DNA of 64,000 nucleotides from Rubrobacter_A sp965214435 (GTDB taxonomy: Bacteria; Actinomycetota; Rubrobacteria; Rubrobacterales; Rubrobacteraceae): contig OZ243960.1 in assembly GCA_965214435.1 (NCBI GenBank), forward strand, positions 248,001 to 312,000. The letters are read 5' to 3'. The notes below the pieces were generated by a model. The model saw only the letters and a list, made by a program, of their open reading frames with translations, made no database searches and was not told the DNA's origin. A program made the translations under genes and the position numbers. The stretch's first letter is position 1. Each line of letters begins with the position of its first letter. Below are positions 1 through 7,757 of the stretch, one piece after another.

Positions 1-2
1 AG

Positions 3-245
3 ATACGGCTGCGGGGTGGTCGGGTGGACCTCTCGAACATCGAGTGCCCCGTCCTCAACCTCGCAGGCAAAAAGGACCACCTTGTCTTCTGCGGCCAGGC
101 CGAGGCGACGATGGATCTGGTTAGCAGCGAGGACAAGGAGTTCGTGGCCCTGGACGCCGGACACGTGGGGCTGGTCATGGGCCGGGGAGCCAAAAAGAAC
201 TTGTGGCCGAGAACTACCGAGTGGCTGGAAACCCGCTCGGGATAG
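3..245 (+). CDS. phaC: PHA synthase (class III-like PhaC), C-terminal end only
   Basis: This is the last 80 codons of a gene that begins before the window. The reading frame is open from base 3. The protein ends with features of the alpha/beta-hydrolase fold of poly(3-hydroxyalkanoate) synthases: KKDHLV carries the likely catalytic Asp, and GHVGLVMG carries the catalytic His, followed by a WP..TEWL tail typical of PhaC of the PhaC/PhaE type. The enzyme polymerises hydroxyacyl-CoA into storage polyester on granules. The nucleophile Cys would lie upstream and cannot be seen, so a related acyltransferase or hydrolase is possible. A strong hairpin follows the stop codon. Confidence 0.75.
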   Translation: MRLRGGRVDLSNIECPVLNLAGKKDHLVFCGQAEATMDLVSSEDKEFVALDAGHVGLVMGRGAKKNLWPRTTEWLETRSG

Positions 246-280
246 GAGAGAAAGTGGAGTAGCGCCGGCTCGTCCGTAAT

Positions 281-323
281 GGGAAGAGGAGAGGAGCGCA
301 ACTTTGCTTGCTCTCCTCTTCCC
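281..323 (+). terminator. Hairpin terminator after the PHA synthase gene
   Basis: A 13-bp perfect stem (GGGAAGAGGAGAG at 281-293 pairing with CTCTCCTCTTCCC at 311-323) lies 36 nt after the stop codon. There is no downstream T-run, as is common in high-GC actinobacteria. Confidence 0.6.
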
Positions 324-450
324 GATGGCCTAAGACCGGTACGGGCTGTTCCGCGGGCCGGTTTCTGAAGAAGATCCCTTGGGCTAACCCTTGGGCTAAA
401 AGTCTGCTGTTACAATCGTGCCTGCTAGCTTCAGGAAAAGGAGTTACCGC

Positions 451-2037
451 ATGCAGCGAGAACAGCACGAGAAGGTCTACCGTACGGAGCTCACTCCGGT
501 GAGTTTCTTGAGGCGCAGCGCTTATGTATTCCCGGATAAGACCGCCGTGGTCCACGAGGACCGGCGCTACACTTACAAGGAGTTTGAGGAGCGGGTCAAC
601 CGCCTTTCCTCCCGCCTTCAGGGGGAGCCGGACCTCGCGAAAGGAGACAGGGTCGCCCTCTTGTGCCCAAACATCCCCGCCATGCTGGAAGGTATGTTCG
701 CCATACCGGCGGCGGGGCTGGTCTTGGTCGCCATCAATTTCCGTCTGAGCGCCGACGAGGTCGCGTATATAGTGAAGCATTCGGGGGCGAAGATGGTCCT
801 GGCGGATCACGAACTTGAAGACCGACTGGAAGGTTTAGAAGGCGTAAAAGTCGTCCGCATCGACGATACGGGTGAGGAGGGCGACCCGTACGAGGACTAT
901 ATCGCTAAAGGATCGCCGGAGCCGGTGGAGAGCGTTCTCGAAGACGAAGAAGCGATGATCTCCATAAACTACACCTCAGGAACCACCGGGCAGCCCAAGG
1001 GTGTGATGTACTCCCACCGCGGGTCGTACCTGCAAGCTCTCGCCCAGGTGATCGAGTTGCGCATGAGCCCCGAGAGCGTGTACCTGTGGACGCTGCCGAT
1101 GTTCCACTGCAACGGCTGGTGCTACCCTTGGGCGGTCACGGCTGTGGCCGGAACACATGTATGCTTGCGGAAAGTTGACCCGGACAAGGTTTGGGAGCTC
1201 TTTGAGTCTGAGGGCATCACCCACTACTGCGGGGCTCCCACCGTTCAGATACCGCTCGTTAATGCCGGGGGCGCGCATGCGCTGGAGCGGCAGGTGATCA
1301 CCGGCATCGGGGGCTCACCGCCCTCGCCCGCGGTCCTCAAGCAGTTCGAGGCCTTGAACATCATGCCGATACATCTGTATGGGCTCACCGAGACCTACGG
1401 ACCGAGCATCGTCTGTGAGTGGCGTCCGGGGTGGGAGGATCTCTCCGCCGAAGAGCTGTCCGATCTGCTTGCCCGCCAGGGCCAGGGAAACCCCGTCGCG
1501 GGCCTGGTTAGAGTGGTAGACGAAGAGATGAACGACATCCCGAAGGACCAGGAAACGATGGGTGAGATCGTCGTGCGCGGCAACACCGTCATGCAGGGCT
1601 ACTTCGAGAACGAGGAGGAGACGAACGAGTCCTTCAAGGGCGGCTGGTTCCACACCGAGGATATTGCCGTGTGGCACGAAGACGGGGACGTGGAGATCCG
1701 CGACCGGGACAAGGACGTTATCATCTCCGGCGGCGAGAACATCTCCAACGTCGAGATCGAGCAGGTCATCCAGGAGTACCCGGCCGTGGTGGAGGCCGCC
1801 GTGGTCGCCATGCCGGACGAGTACTATGGCGAGCGCCCCAAGGCATTCGTCACCCTTAAGGAAGGTAAGGAGGCGACCGAAGAGGAGATCATAAACTTCG
1901 TCAAGGAGAGTATCGCCCGCTTCAAGGCTCCCGCTGCTGTGGAGTTCGGAGAGCTACCGAAGACCGCCACCGGAAAGGTCCAGAAGTACATGCTGCGAGA
2001 TAAGGAATGGGAGGGGCGCGAGAGGCGCATCGGCTAA
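451..2037 (+). CDS. Fatty-acyl-CoA synthetase (AMP-dependent, ANL superfamily)
   Basis: A 528-aa adenylating enzyme that activates a carboxylic acid with ATP and CoA. The P-loop YTSGTTGQPKG is at residues 174-184, the YGLTETYGP motif near 310, the C-terminal hinge region with GGENIS near 428, and PKTATGK near 503 with the catalytic Lys about residue 509. Length is normal for medium/long-chain acyl-CoA ligases. The ATG at 451 is chosen because AGGAAAAGGAG sits 7 nt upstream; an earlier in-frame start at 418 lacks such a site. An SDR gene follows 87 nt later and a PHA synthase precedes it, which fits fatty-acid or polyester metabolism. The exact acid cannot be told from sequence. Confidence 0.9.
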   Translation: MQREQHEKVYRTELTPVSFLRRSAYVFPDKTAVVHEDRRYTYKEFEERVNRLSSRLQGEPDLAKGDRVALLCPNIPAMLEGMFAIPAAGLVLVAINFRLSADEVAYIVKHSGAKMVLADHELEDRLEGLEGVKVVRIDDTGEEGDPYEDYIAKGSPEPVESVLEDEEAMISINYTSGTTGQPKGVMYSHRGSYLQALAQVIELRMSPESVYLWTLPMFHCNGWCYPWAVTAVAGTHVCLRKVDPDKVWELFESEGITHYCGAPTVQIPLVNAGGAHALERQVITGIGGSPPSPAVLKQFEALNIMPIHLYGLTETYGPSIVCEWRPGWEDLSAEELSDLLARQGQGNPVAGLVRVVDEEMNDIPKDQETMGEIVVRGNTVMQGYFENEEETNESFKGGWFHTEDIAVWHEDGDVEIRDRDKDVIISGGENISNVEIEQVIQEYPAVVEAAVVAMPDEYYGERPKAFVTLKEGKEATEEEIINFVKESIARFKAPAAVEFGELPKTATGKVQKYMLRDKEWEGRERRIG

Positions 2038-2124
2038 CCGCCCGTCTTTTCCTGGGTAAGCCGAGCTTCTTCGATCATTCCGACGTGTGGTAACGGCCAG
2101 GGGCGGAAGACAAAGGAGGATGCT

Positions 2125-2895
2125 GTGTCGGGCATTGGTGATGTGCGCAACGAAACTGTGCTGGTGGTAGGCGGCACGCGGGGAATAGGCCAGGCGGTCG
2201 CCTCCCGCTTCGCGGAGCTTGGGGCTGTGGTCGGTCTTACGGGTACGGACGAGGAGAGGGCCTCCGAGGTGGCGGACTCGCTCGCGGATGCCTGCGGGCA
2301 TCCGGTCACCGGGTATGGCCTCGACGTCAGGGATCGCGAGCAGATCACGGACGTAGTAAAGCGGTTCAAGTCTGAGCAGGGCAGTGTTGGTACCCTGGTC
2401 TACAATGCCGGCATCAGCCCGGTGTACGTCTCGGCGGAGAAGATCGAGCAGGAGGATTGGGACTCGATCATCGCCACGAACCTCACCGGTGCGCTTATCG
2501 CCGCGCAAAGCGTCGCCCGCGAGCTTATATCGGATGGCCGGAGAGGGTCTATTGTGTTCATGGGTTCATTGATGAGCCTGGTCGGTGACTCGCGGCTCGC
2601 AGCCTATACGGCTTCCAAGACTGGACTCGCCGGTATGGCCCGGGTCATGGCTCTGGACTGGGCCCGGCACGGAATTCGGGTCAACGTCGTGGCTCCGGCT
2701 TATGTAGCGACCGACTTCAGCAAGGGGCTCCAACAAAACGAGGAACTTCGACAGTCCGTCATAGATCGCACTCCGCTGGAGCGTTTCGGGGAGCCCGAGG
2801 AGATCTCGGACCTGGTCGTGTTCCTAGCCTCCGAGAGCGCCAGCTTTATGACCGGGGGAGTCTATCCCGTAGACGGGGGGTGGACGGCCCGGTAG
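2125..2895 (+). CDS. Short-chain dehydrogenase/reductase (FabG-like)
   Basis: A 256-aa classical SDR. The cofactor motif GGTRGIG lies near residues 13-19, NAG near 91, and the catalytic Ser (MGSL) and YTASK follow in the usual order; it ends with the common PVDGGWTAR tail. It reduces or oxidises a keto/hydroxy group with NAD(P). The GTG start is supported by AAGGAGG 6 nt upstream. Its position after an acyl-CoA synthetase suggests work on 3-hydroxyacyl or similar substrates, for example supplying PHA precursors, but that is inference. Confidence 0.87.
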   Translation: MSGIGDVRNETVLVVGGTRGIGQAVASRFAELGAVVGLTGTDEERASEVADSLADACGHPVTGYGLDVRDREQITDVVKRFKSEQGSVGTLVYNAGISPVYVSAEKIEQEDWDSIIATNLTGALIAAQSVARELISDGRRGSIVFMGSLMSLVGDSRLAAYTASKTGLAGMARVMALDWARHGIRVNVVAPAYVATDFSKGLQQNEELRQSVIDRTPLERFGEPEEISDLVVFLASESASFMTGGVYPVDGGWTAR

Positions 2896-2950
2896 CGAAG
2901 AGAGTTCGTTCGAGTACCCCGGGGTTCCAACAAGGAAAGGAGATGTTGCA

Positions 2951-2989
2951 GTGAACCAATTTCTGATTTTCTTAGAGTATTTTTCATAG
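2951..2989 (+). other. 12-codon mini-ORF behind a strong ribosome binding site
   Basis: AAGGAAAGGAG lies just upstream of a GTG that opens only 12 codons (MNQFLIFLEYFS) before TAG. The local sequence is AT-rich compared with its neighbours. It may be the surviving 5' end of a lost gene or a leader peptide. The rest of the intergenic stretch, 2990-3240, shows no gene. Confidence 0.3.
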
Positions 2990-3242
2990 ATTGAGAAGTC
3001 CGGCGGAGCTGCGCTGGGCGACAGGAAGAGTATTTGTGCTCCCGCACCCTCGATGAGAATCCCTACACCCTACACGGGTAACCCCTTAGACCAGCCCCCA
3101 GCACGCTTGCCTCGTCGTTGGCCGGACGGTTGAGGCGCCGGCTCGCCGGGTATGCTTCCGACTCTTCGCGTGGGGTGAGGGTCCGTAGCCATAGCCTCTG
3201 CGGTGGCAAGCTAGGACTGCCCCGTCCGTAGGTGTGTCGGAA

Positions 3243-4724
3243 TCAGCCCGGTCCGAGGACGAGGAGTATGCCCGCCATTACAACGCCGCTGATGAGCAGG
3301 GTTACGGTGGTGTAGCCTAAGATGTCCCGGATGCGTAAGCCCGCTACCGCGAGTATCGGGATGGTCCAGAAGGGCTGTATCATATTCGTCCACTGGTCGC
3401 CGTAGGCTATGGCCATAACGATGACGTTGTGGCTTACGTCGAGCTGGTCGGCAGCGTTGACGAAAATCGGAGCCTGGATGGCGAACTGCCCGCCTCCGGA
3501 GGGGACGAAGAAGTTTACGAGGCCGGCGAAGAGCATGGTAAAGAGTCCTAGTGTCTGGGAGTTAGAGATGCCGACAAAGAACGTGCCGAAGATCTCAACC
3601 AGCCCGGTTGCGGTGATCATGCCGAGAATACCGGCGTACAGTGGGTACTGCAGCAGTATCTGGCCGACGGTCTTGCCGGCGTCGGTGACCAGGGCCACGA
3701 GTTGTGCCGGGGACTTTACCAAGAGCAGGATGGCCGCCAGAAACGACCAGTTGACGATGTCCAGCGTCAGAGCGAAGCCCTCCTGGGCGAAGTACACCAC
3801 CAGGTAAGCTACTAGAGCTACACCTATAGAGAGGGTTATCACCCGCGAGTTGTCGGCGCGCTGGGCGGGCGTTCTACCCTCGGCAGCCTTCTCACTACCA
3901 TCGCCGGAGCCGGCATCGGAGCCGGCATTGGACCCCTCGCCGGAGCCGGCATCGCCGCCCTGGGCAGTGCCCTGGGCCGCCTCCGGGGAGTCGGTGGTCG
4001 GTGTCGCCTCTTGGCCTTCTTGCTCTGAGGAATCATTGAGGGGGTCGGCGTCCGCATCCGGGTCGAGTTCGATAATAGATTCGTCGCCCCGCGGGGACAG
4101 GAGAGCCATTGTGAGGGCGACCGCCCCAAGCACCAGGACTACGGCGAGTATGTTCCACCACACGAAGATCGTCTGGGTTACCGGAATGGTCGGCCCGAGA
4201 TCCTCGAAAAAGCTACCGGGGGTGGCCGCGGCCAGAGGTCCCGAGCCGGAGTATCCCATGTGCCAGACTACAAAGCCCGAGTAGGCGCTGGCGACCAGCA
4301 AGGGGTAGTGTAGCCGGATACCGCGCTGGCGCGCTGATTTCGCAACCTGGACCGCCATTATCCCGCCGATGATCAACCCGATGCCCCAGGAGATCAAAGA
4401 CGCCACACCCGCTATCAGGGTAACGTAGCCGTAAGCGGTGGCTGGTGAGCGGGGGACGCCGGCTATCGCCTGGAGAAACCGCCGGACCTGCTCTGTGTTG
4501 GCGAGGGTGTAACCGAGAGCCAGCACGATAGAGATCTGGGCGATGAACTCCAGGAGCCCCGCGAGCCCGTCGCCCCAGGCCCGGACCACCTCCACGGGGC
4601 CACTATCGGTCAGGCCGAGACTCATCAGCGCCACGACGAAGGTCAAGAGTATGGCGAACACCAAACTGTCCGGGATCCAACGCTCCACCACCCGGACCAT
4701 CGGACGCGACAACGCTCGCAACAT
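3243..4724 (-). CDS. Short-chain fatty acid transporter, AtoE family
   Basis: A 493-aa polytopic membrane protein. It matches the AtoE/short-chain fatty acid uptake family: an N-terminal segment WIPDSLVFAILLTF, hydrophobic helices throughout, a conserved SGFVVWHMGYSGSGPL region and a C-terminal PSGGGQFAIQAPI segment. Between helices, about residues 220-290, lies a cytoplasmic-type insert rich in Gly, Ser, Ala and acidic residues (repeats such as GSGEGSNAGSDAGSGDGS) that the family normally lacks or has shorter. The ATG start has AAAGGAGAGG just upstream. It faces the acyl-CoA synthetase/SDR pair across a 350-bp gap, consistent with uptake of short fatty acids for activation. Confidence 0.85.
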   Translation of the reverse strand: MLRALSRPMVRVVERWIPDSLVFAILLTFVVALMSLGLTDSGPVEVVRAWGDGLAGLLEFIAQISIVLALGYTLANTEQVRRFLQAIAGVPRSPATAYGYVTLIAGVASLISWGIGLIIGGIMAVQVAKSARQRGIRLHYPLLVASAYSGFVVWHMGYSGSGPLAAATPGSFFEDLGPTIPVTQTIFVWWNILAVVLVLGAVALTMALLSPRGDESIIELDPDADADPLNDSSEQEGQEATPTTDSPEAAQGTAQGGDAGSGEGSNAGSDAGSGDGSEKAAEGRTPAQRADNSRVITLSIGVALVAYLVVYFAQEGFALTLDIVNWSFLAAILLLVKSPAQLVALVTDAGKTVGQILLQYPLYAGILGMITATGLVEIFGTFFVGISNSQTLGLFTMLFAGLVNFFVPSGGGQFAIQAPIFVNAADQLDVSHNVIVMAIAYGDQWTNMIQPFWTIPILAVAGLRIRDILGYTTVTLLISGVVMAGILLVLGPG

Positions 4725-4782
4725 AAGCCTCTCCTTTCTCCCGAGCGGCCTAGTTTACTCATACCCGTAAGCCGGTTTCAAT

Positions 4783-4812
4783 GACTCGAAGATCGAGGAC
4801 TCGAAGATCAAA
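4783..4812 (+). repeat. Tandem 15-bp repeat, two copies
   Basis: GACTCGAAGATCGAG at 4783-4797 is followed directly by GACTCGAAGATCAAA at 4798-4812. It lies in the promoter region between the AtoE gene and the truncated gene at 4879. Confidence 0.5.
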
Positions 4813-4878
4813 GACAAGATCGCTCCGGGCGGAGCCGGCTTCCCAAGTGTATAGTGAAATCCGGGAAGGAGCCAGCGT

Positions 4879-4946
4879 GTGAATACTGTAGCCGTGAAAA
4901 GAGAGACGTTCGGAGTACGAGTAGTAAACGCGCAGGATTTTACGCT
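4879..4946 (+). pseudogene. 5' stub of an unknown gene cut by the IS630 element
   Basis: A GTG start with GGAAGGAG upstream opens 22 codons (MNTVAVKRETFGVRVVNAQ and onward) that run straight into the left inverted repeat of the insertion sequence. Reading on into the element yields no sensible protein. The rest of the gene was not found beyond the right end. The product is not recognisable. Confidence 0.45.
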
Positions 4947-4948
4947 AA

Positions 4949-4967
4949 TGGTGCATCCGCTAAGTTC
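4949..4967 (+). repeat. IS630 left terminal inverted repeat
   Basis: The sequence ATGGTGCATCCGCTAAGTT is repeated in inverse orientation at 7379-7397. Confidence 0.9.
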
Positions 4968-4978
4968 GGTGCACTTCG

Positions 4979-5628
4979 TTAACCTACCGATGTTACCCTC
5001 GGCATCCCCGCTACACCCAACCTCTTGGCCGGGCGGTGCCTCCTACGCCGACCCCAGATGTATGGGTGACGGTGCTCGTTCCAGTAAATAGTAGCTTTTG
5101 CTATCGCGGCTTCGATTTCTTCCCAAGTCTCGAACCTGCGGCCCTTGAGCGCTAATGACTTGAGGGTTTTCCACCAAGGTTCTATGAGGTTGAGGTAGGC
5201 AGCGTACTTGGGCTGGAAGACAAACTCCCATCGGGGGTGCGTGAGGCTGAAGAACAGGACGTCATAAGCCTTATGGGTATTGAGGTTATCTAAGATGACG
5301 TAGAGCCTCTCGATGTCTGAAGGAACCCACGCCTCGACCTCCTCCAGAAACTCGATGAAGTTAGAGATGGAGCGTCTCTGATGAGTGGCGGTCAGTACCT
5401 CGCCGGTATCGGGCTGAAAGGCTCCGAAAACGTAGCCTTGTTTCTCTATCCTGCCGTAGTCGAGCTCTTGGGTAGCTCTACCCGCCGGTTTGCTAGGTAT
5501 TCCTTCGGCACGAGTGTAGATGACCTTTGTGCCAGCATGCGAACGGGCGCTCACGGGCCCCATCTCGTCGATGCAGATCACTACGGAGTTGGCAGGAGGG
5601 GATGTGTAGAGGCGCTCAATGGCCCCCT
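4979..5628 (-). pseudogene. IS630 transposase, C-terminal DDE half
   Basis: This is the catalytic half of an IS630 transposase (DDE/RNase H fold). ICIDEMGP holds the first Asp, VILDNLNTHK the second Asp, and LNLIEPWWKTL the Glu. The coding continues to the stop at 4979. Upstream, the frame runs into the IS110 element after KGAIERLY, so no start belongs to this half. Rejoining the two halves with the T6 target site implied by the bridge RNA puts this half in the -1 frame relative to the N-terminal half, so it may have been an orfB made by frameshifting. Confidence 0.88.
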
Positions 5629-5629
5629 T

Positions 5630-5833
5630 GTATGTTGTAGATGGCCGTAGAATTGGCCCGACGGGCACGACAGACCGACGCCCCCTTGGTCCAGGCTTCG
5701 CCGGAGACCGTAAAAAAGCACAGGTGGTCGTGCCCCGCTAACTGAAGAGCCCGAACGGTTGCCAGGGCCCTCGAGTAAGAGGAGCCCGCATCGGCAAGGC
5801 CGGGCCACGAGAAGAGCGAAAGGGGCACACTCG
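5630..5833 (+). ncRNA. Putative IS110 bridge RNA (left-end guide RNA)
   Basis: The left end upstream of the transposase folds as expected for a bridge RNA. A 9-bp stem, GGGCACGAC (5663-5671) with GTCGTGCCC (5728-5736), closes an internal loop. The 5' side of the loop carries GCCCCCTT (5680-5687), identical to the top strand of the left target. The 3' side carries AAAAAAG (5712-5718), complementary to CTTTTTT of the right target. Between them is a small hairpin (GGTC 5688-5691, GACC 5706-5709). Further on, ACGGTTGC (5755-5762) repeats the right end of the element (6837-6844) and is a candidate left-donor guide. The right-donor guide is unclear. Transcript ends are not known. Confidence 0.72.
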
Positions 5834-6790
5834 ATGGAACCAGAGCAGACTTACGTAGGTATCGACGTCTCTAAGAGACGACTGGACGTCGTGCTGCGCC
5901 CGAGCGGTGAGTACCTGGGAGCAGACAACGACGAGCGGGGTATCGCGACCCTCGTCGCCCGTCTGGAGGGAGCGCGTCCTGCGCTCGTCGTTCTGGAAGC
6001 GACGGGTGGCCTCGAGCAATCCGCGGCCGCGGCCCTGGCCCTCGCCGGTGTGCCGGTGGCCGTCGTCAATCCGAGGCAGGTCAGGGATTTCGCCAAGGCT
6101 GTAGGTCGCCTCGCCAAGACCGACAGGATCGACGCCACCGTGCTGGCGCACTTCGCGGAGGCTGTCCGACCGGAGCCACGCCCCCTGGCGGACGAGGACG
6201 CACGGGAACTACACGCCCTAGTGCTCAGGAGGCGCCAGATCCTCGACATGATTACCGCCGAGGGCAATAGGGTGCGTACCGCCCCCAAGGTGGTCAAGAG
6301 GAGGGTCGAGGCACACTTACGCTGGCTGAGAAAGGAGTTGGAACGGGCAAACGAGGACCTCACGCGTGCAGTGCGCGAGAGCCCCATTTGGCGGGAGAAA
6401 GATGACCTGCTCCAGAGCGTTCCGGGCGTGGGACCGACCCTTTCCGCTACCCTGCTCGCCGAGCTGCCCGAGCTTGAGCACCTCGGCCGGAGGAAACTCG
6501 CTGCTCTGGTAGGGGTAGCACCGCTCAACCGTGACTCCGGGACCCTGCGCGGTATACGCACCGCTTGGGGAGGTCGCTCGGCGGTTAGAAAAACTCTCTA
6601 CATGGCGACCCTGTCCGCCACGCGCTCCAACCCGGCGATCCGGGAATTCTACGGGCGCCTGGTGGCGGCCGGCAAGCCGAAGAAGGTGGCGCTCACGGCC
6701 TGCATGAGGAAGTTGCTCGCCATCGTGGGCGCGGTGCTGAGAAACCGGAGCCCCTGGGACAAAGGCCGCCTAGCTTCGGGGGTGGCGTAG
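5834..6790 (+). CDS. IS110-family transposase (DEDD recombinase)
   Basis: A 318-aa protein with an N-terminal RuvC-like DEDD domain: GIDVSK holds the first Asp, LEATGG the Glu, and KTDRIDA the later Asp residues. The C-terminal Transposase_20 domain follows, with SVPGVGPTLSATLL and ATRSNPAIREFY, where the Ser is the presumed nucleophile. Length is typical. The ATG at 5834 begins the conserved TYVGIDVSKRRLD block; an upstream in-frame start at 5759 would read through the guide-RNA region and is not used here. The enzyme would recombine DNA under guidance of the adjoining left-end RNA. It inserted inside an IS630 transposase gene, in opposite orientation to it. Confidence 0.92.
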   Translation: MEPEQTYVGIDVSKRRLDVVLRPSGEYLGADNDERGIATLVARLEGARPALVVLEATGGLEQSAAAALALAGVPVAVVNPRQVRDFAKAVGRLAKTDRIDATVLAHFAEAVRPEPRPLADEDARELHALVLRRRQILDMITAEGNRVRTAPKVVKRRVEAHLRWLRKELERANEDLTRAVRESPIWREKDDLLQSVPGVGPTLSATLLAELPELEHLGRRKLAALVGVAPLNRDSGTLRGIRTAWGGRSAVRKTLYMATLSATRSNPAIREFYGRLVAAGKPKKVALTACMRKLLAIVGAVLRNRSPWDKGRLASGVA

Positions 6791-6844
6791 GAGTCTCGAA
6801 CGTTGGATCGCGACCTATAAGGGCTTGACTTTCACCACGGTTGC

Positions 6845-7340
6845 TTTTTTCGGCAAACTCCGGATCCACCCGCTCGCCGAACCAGCCTTCTTGCTTTCGC
6901 CATCTCAGGCCCTCTCGGGTAAGAACCTCGGCCACCCTTGTGCGTTTCATGCTCACACCTTTCTCTTCAGAAAGGTATGCAACCAGCCGGTCCAGAGTCC
7001 ACGAACCGAAGGGAAGCCCCAACTCGTCGGGTGGGGTGAGCGCCGCCTGGATGACCTCTCCCACGTCCTCCGGACCGTAGGTGGGAGGTCGCCCGTCACG
7101 GGGACCCTCTTCGAGACCGGCCATGCCGAATCTATTGAAACGTCCCACCCAGCGCCTCGCGGTCCTCTCGTGGCAGCCGAGCTTCTCGGCAATTTCTTTA
7201 GGCAGGTAGCCCTGGTTGGAGTGAAGGATTATCTTGGCGCGCTATACCTTGCCAGCCGCCAGCCTGCGTCGGCGCTCCATACGCTTTAGCTCCTCGTACT
7301 CTTCGCGACTGAGGGGACGGATGCGGGTATACGGGCGCAT
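6845..7340 (-). pseudogene. IS630 transposase, N-terminal (DNA-binding) half
   Basis: The ATG at 7340 has GAGGAGG 8 nt upstream. The protein starts MRPYTRIRPLSREEYEEL and contains a helix-turn-helix (YLPKEIAEKLGCHERTARRW) and a second winged-helix region ending DPEFAEK, where IS110 interrupts it. After RRLAAGKV a TAG at 7242-7244 breaks the frame; the sequence continues correctly after it (RAKIILHSNQG), so a single nonsense change is likely. Confidence 0.88.
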
Positions 7341-7378
7341 TGGACCTACCTCCTCGTAGCAGGTGCTCCATTGTACTA

Positions 7379-7397
7379 AACTTAGCGGATGCACCAT
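7379..7397 (-). repeat. IS630 right terminal inverted repeat
   Basis: This is the reverse complement of 4949-4967, identical over 19 bp, and is followed by TA. Confidence 0.9.
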
Positions 7398-7450
7398 TAG
7401 TGGTTCATCCGCCAAGTTCGGTATCGTAACCGAAGATGATTTTTGGCGAT
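7398..7450 (+). mobile_element. Remnant of a second IS630-type left end
   Basis: Directly after the right repeat comes TA then GTGGTTCATCCGCCAAGTTCGG. It matches the left end of the first element (ATGGTGCATCCGCTAAGTTCGG) in direct orientation with three differences, and some similarity continues inward (TCGT, TAACC, GATG). No transposase or matching right end follows. Confidence 0.5.
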
Positions 7451-7499
7451 GGTAGGGATTCGTTGGCGTGGATACGTAGCGCCGAAAGCGCACCTTACT

Positions 7500-7574
7500 T
7501 TACGGACGAGCCAGTAGGGTAAAGCGGCCTTGCGGGGCCACCTCCCGGAACTGCTCCAGGTTCGTCTCTCTCAC
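7500..7574 (-). other. 24-codon ORF with good SD; probable gene stub
   Basis: AAAAGGAG (revcomp of 7582-7590) stands before a GTG at 7574 that opens MRETNLEQFREVAPQGRFT and stops at 7500. It abuts the IS remnant and looks like the surviving start of a gene. The product is unknown. The stretch 7575-7757 shows no convincing gene. Confidence 0.3.
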
Positions 7575-7757
7575 AGCGCTACTCCTTTTCGTAGTGCTTC
7601 GTACAAGAGCCCCAGTTTACTTTAGGAGATTAACGAATCGAAAGGCTTGCCACAGTTTATCAGCCGCTGGTAGTGCGAGTTTGTACGTCATTGCTCTACT
7701 CCTCTGTAGGGTCTTCTGTCTAACGGCCGGCCGCCAGGTTTATCGAACGCAGCGCGC

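Larger units (their letters stand above)
5629..6843 (+). mobile_element. IS110-family insertion sequence (about 1.2 kb)
   Basis: The element holds one DEDD transposase gene (5834-6790), a 205-nt left non-coding end and a 53-nt right end. It has no terminal inverted repeats, as usual for IS110. Flanking bases are CT at 5627-5628 and CT at 6844-6845, a likely 2-bp core. Boundaries come from rejoining the IS630 coding sequence and from the guide matches in the left end. The transposase frame is intact, so the element could be active. Confidence 0.85.
4949..7397 (-). mobile_element. IS630-family insertion sequence, interrupted by an IS110-type element
   Basis: Terminal inverted repeats (4949-4967 and 7379-7397, identical over 19 bp) are flanked by TA at 4947-4948 and 7398-7399, the target duplication of IS630/Tc1 elements. 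Transposase pieces on the minus strand are at 6845-7340 (N-terminal half) and 4979-5628 (DDE domain). The middle, 5629-6843, is a separate IS110-type element. Without it the IS would be about 1.23 kb, normal for IS630. The N-terminal half also carries an in-frame TAG, so the element is dead. Confidence 0.9.
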
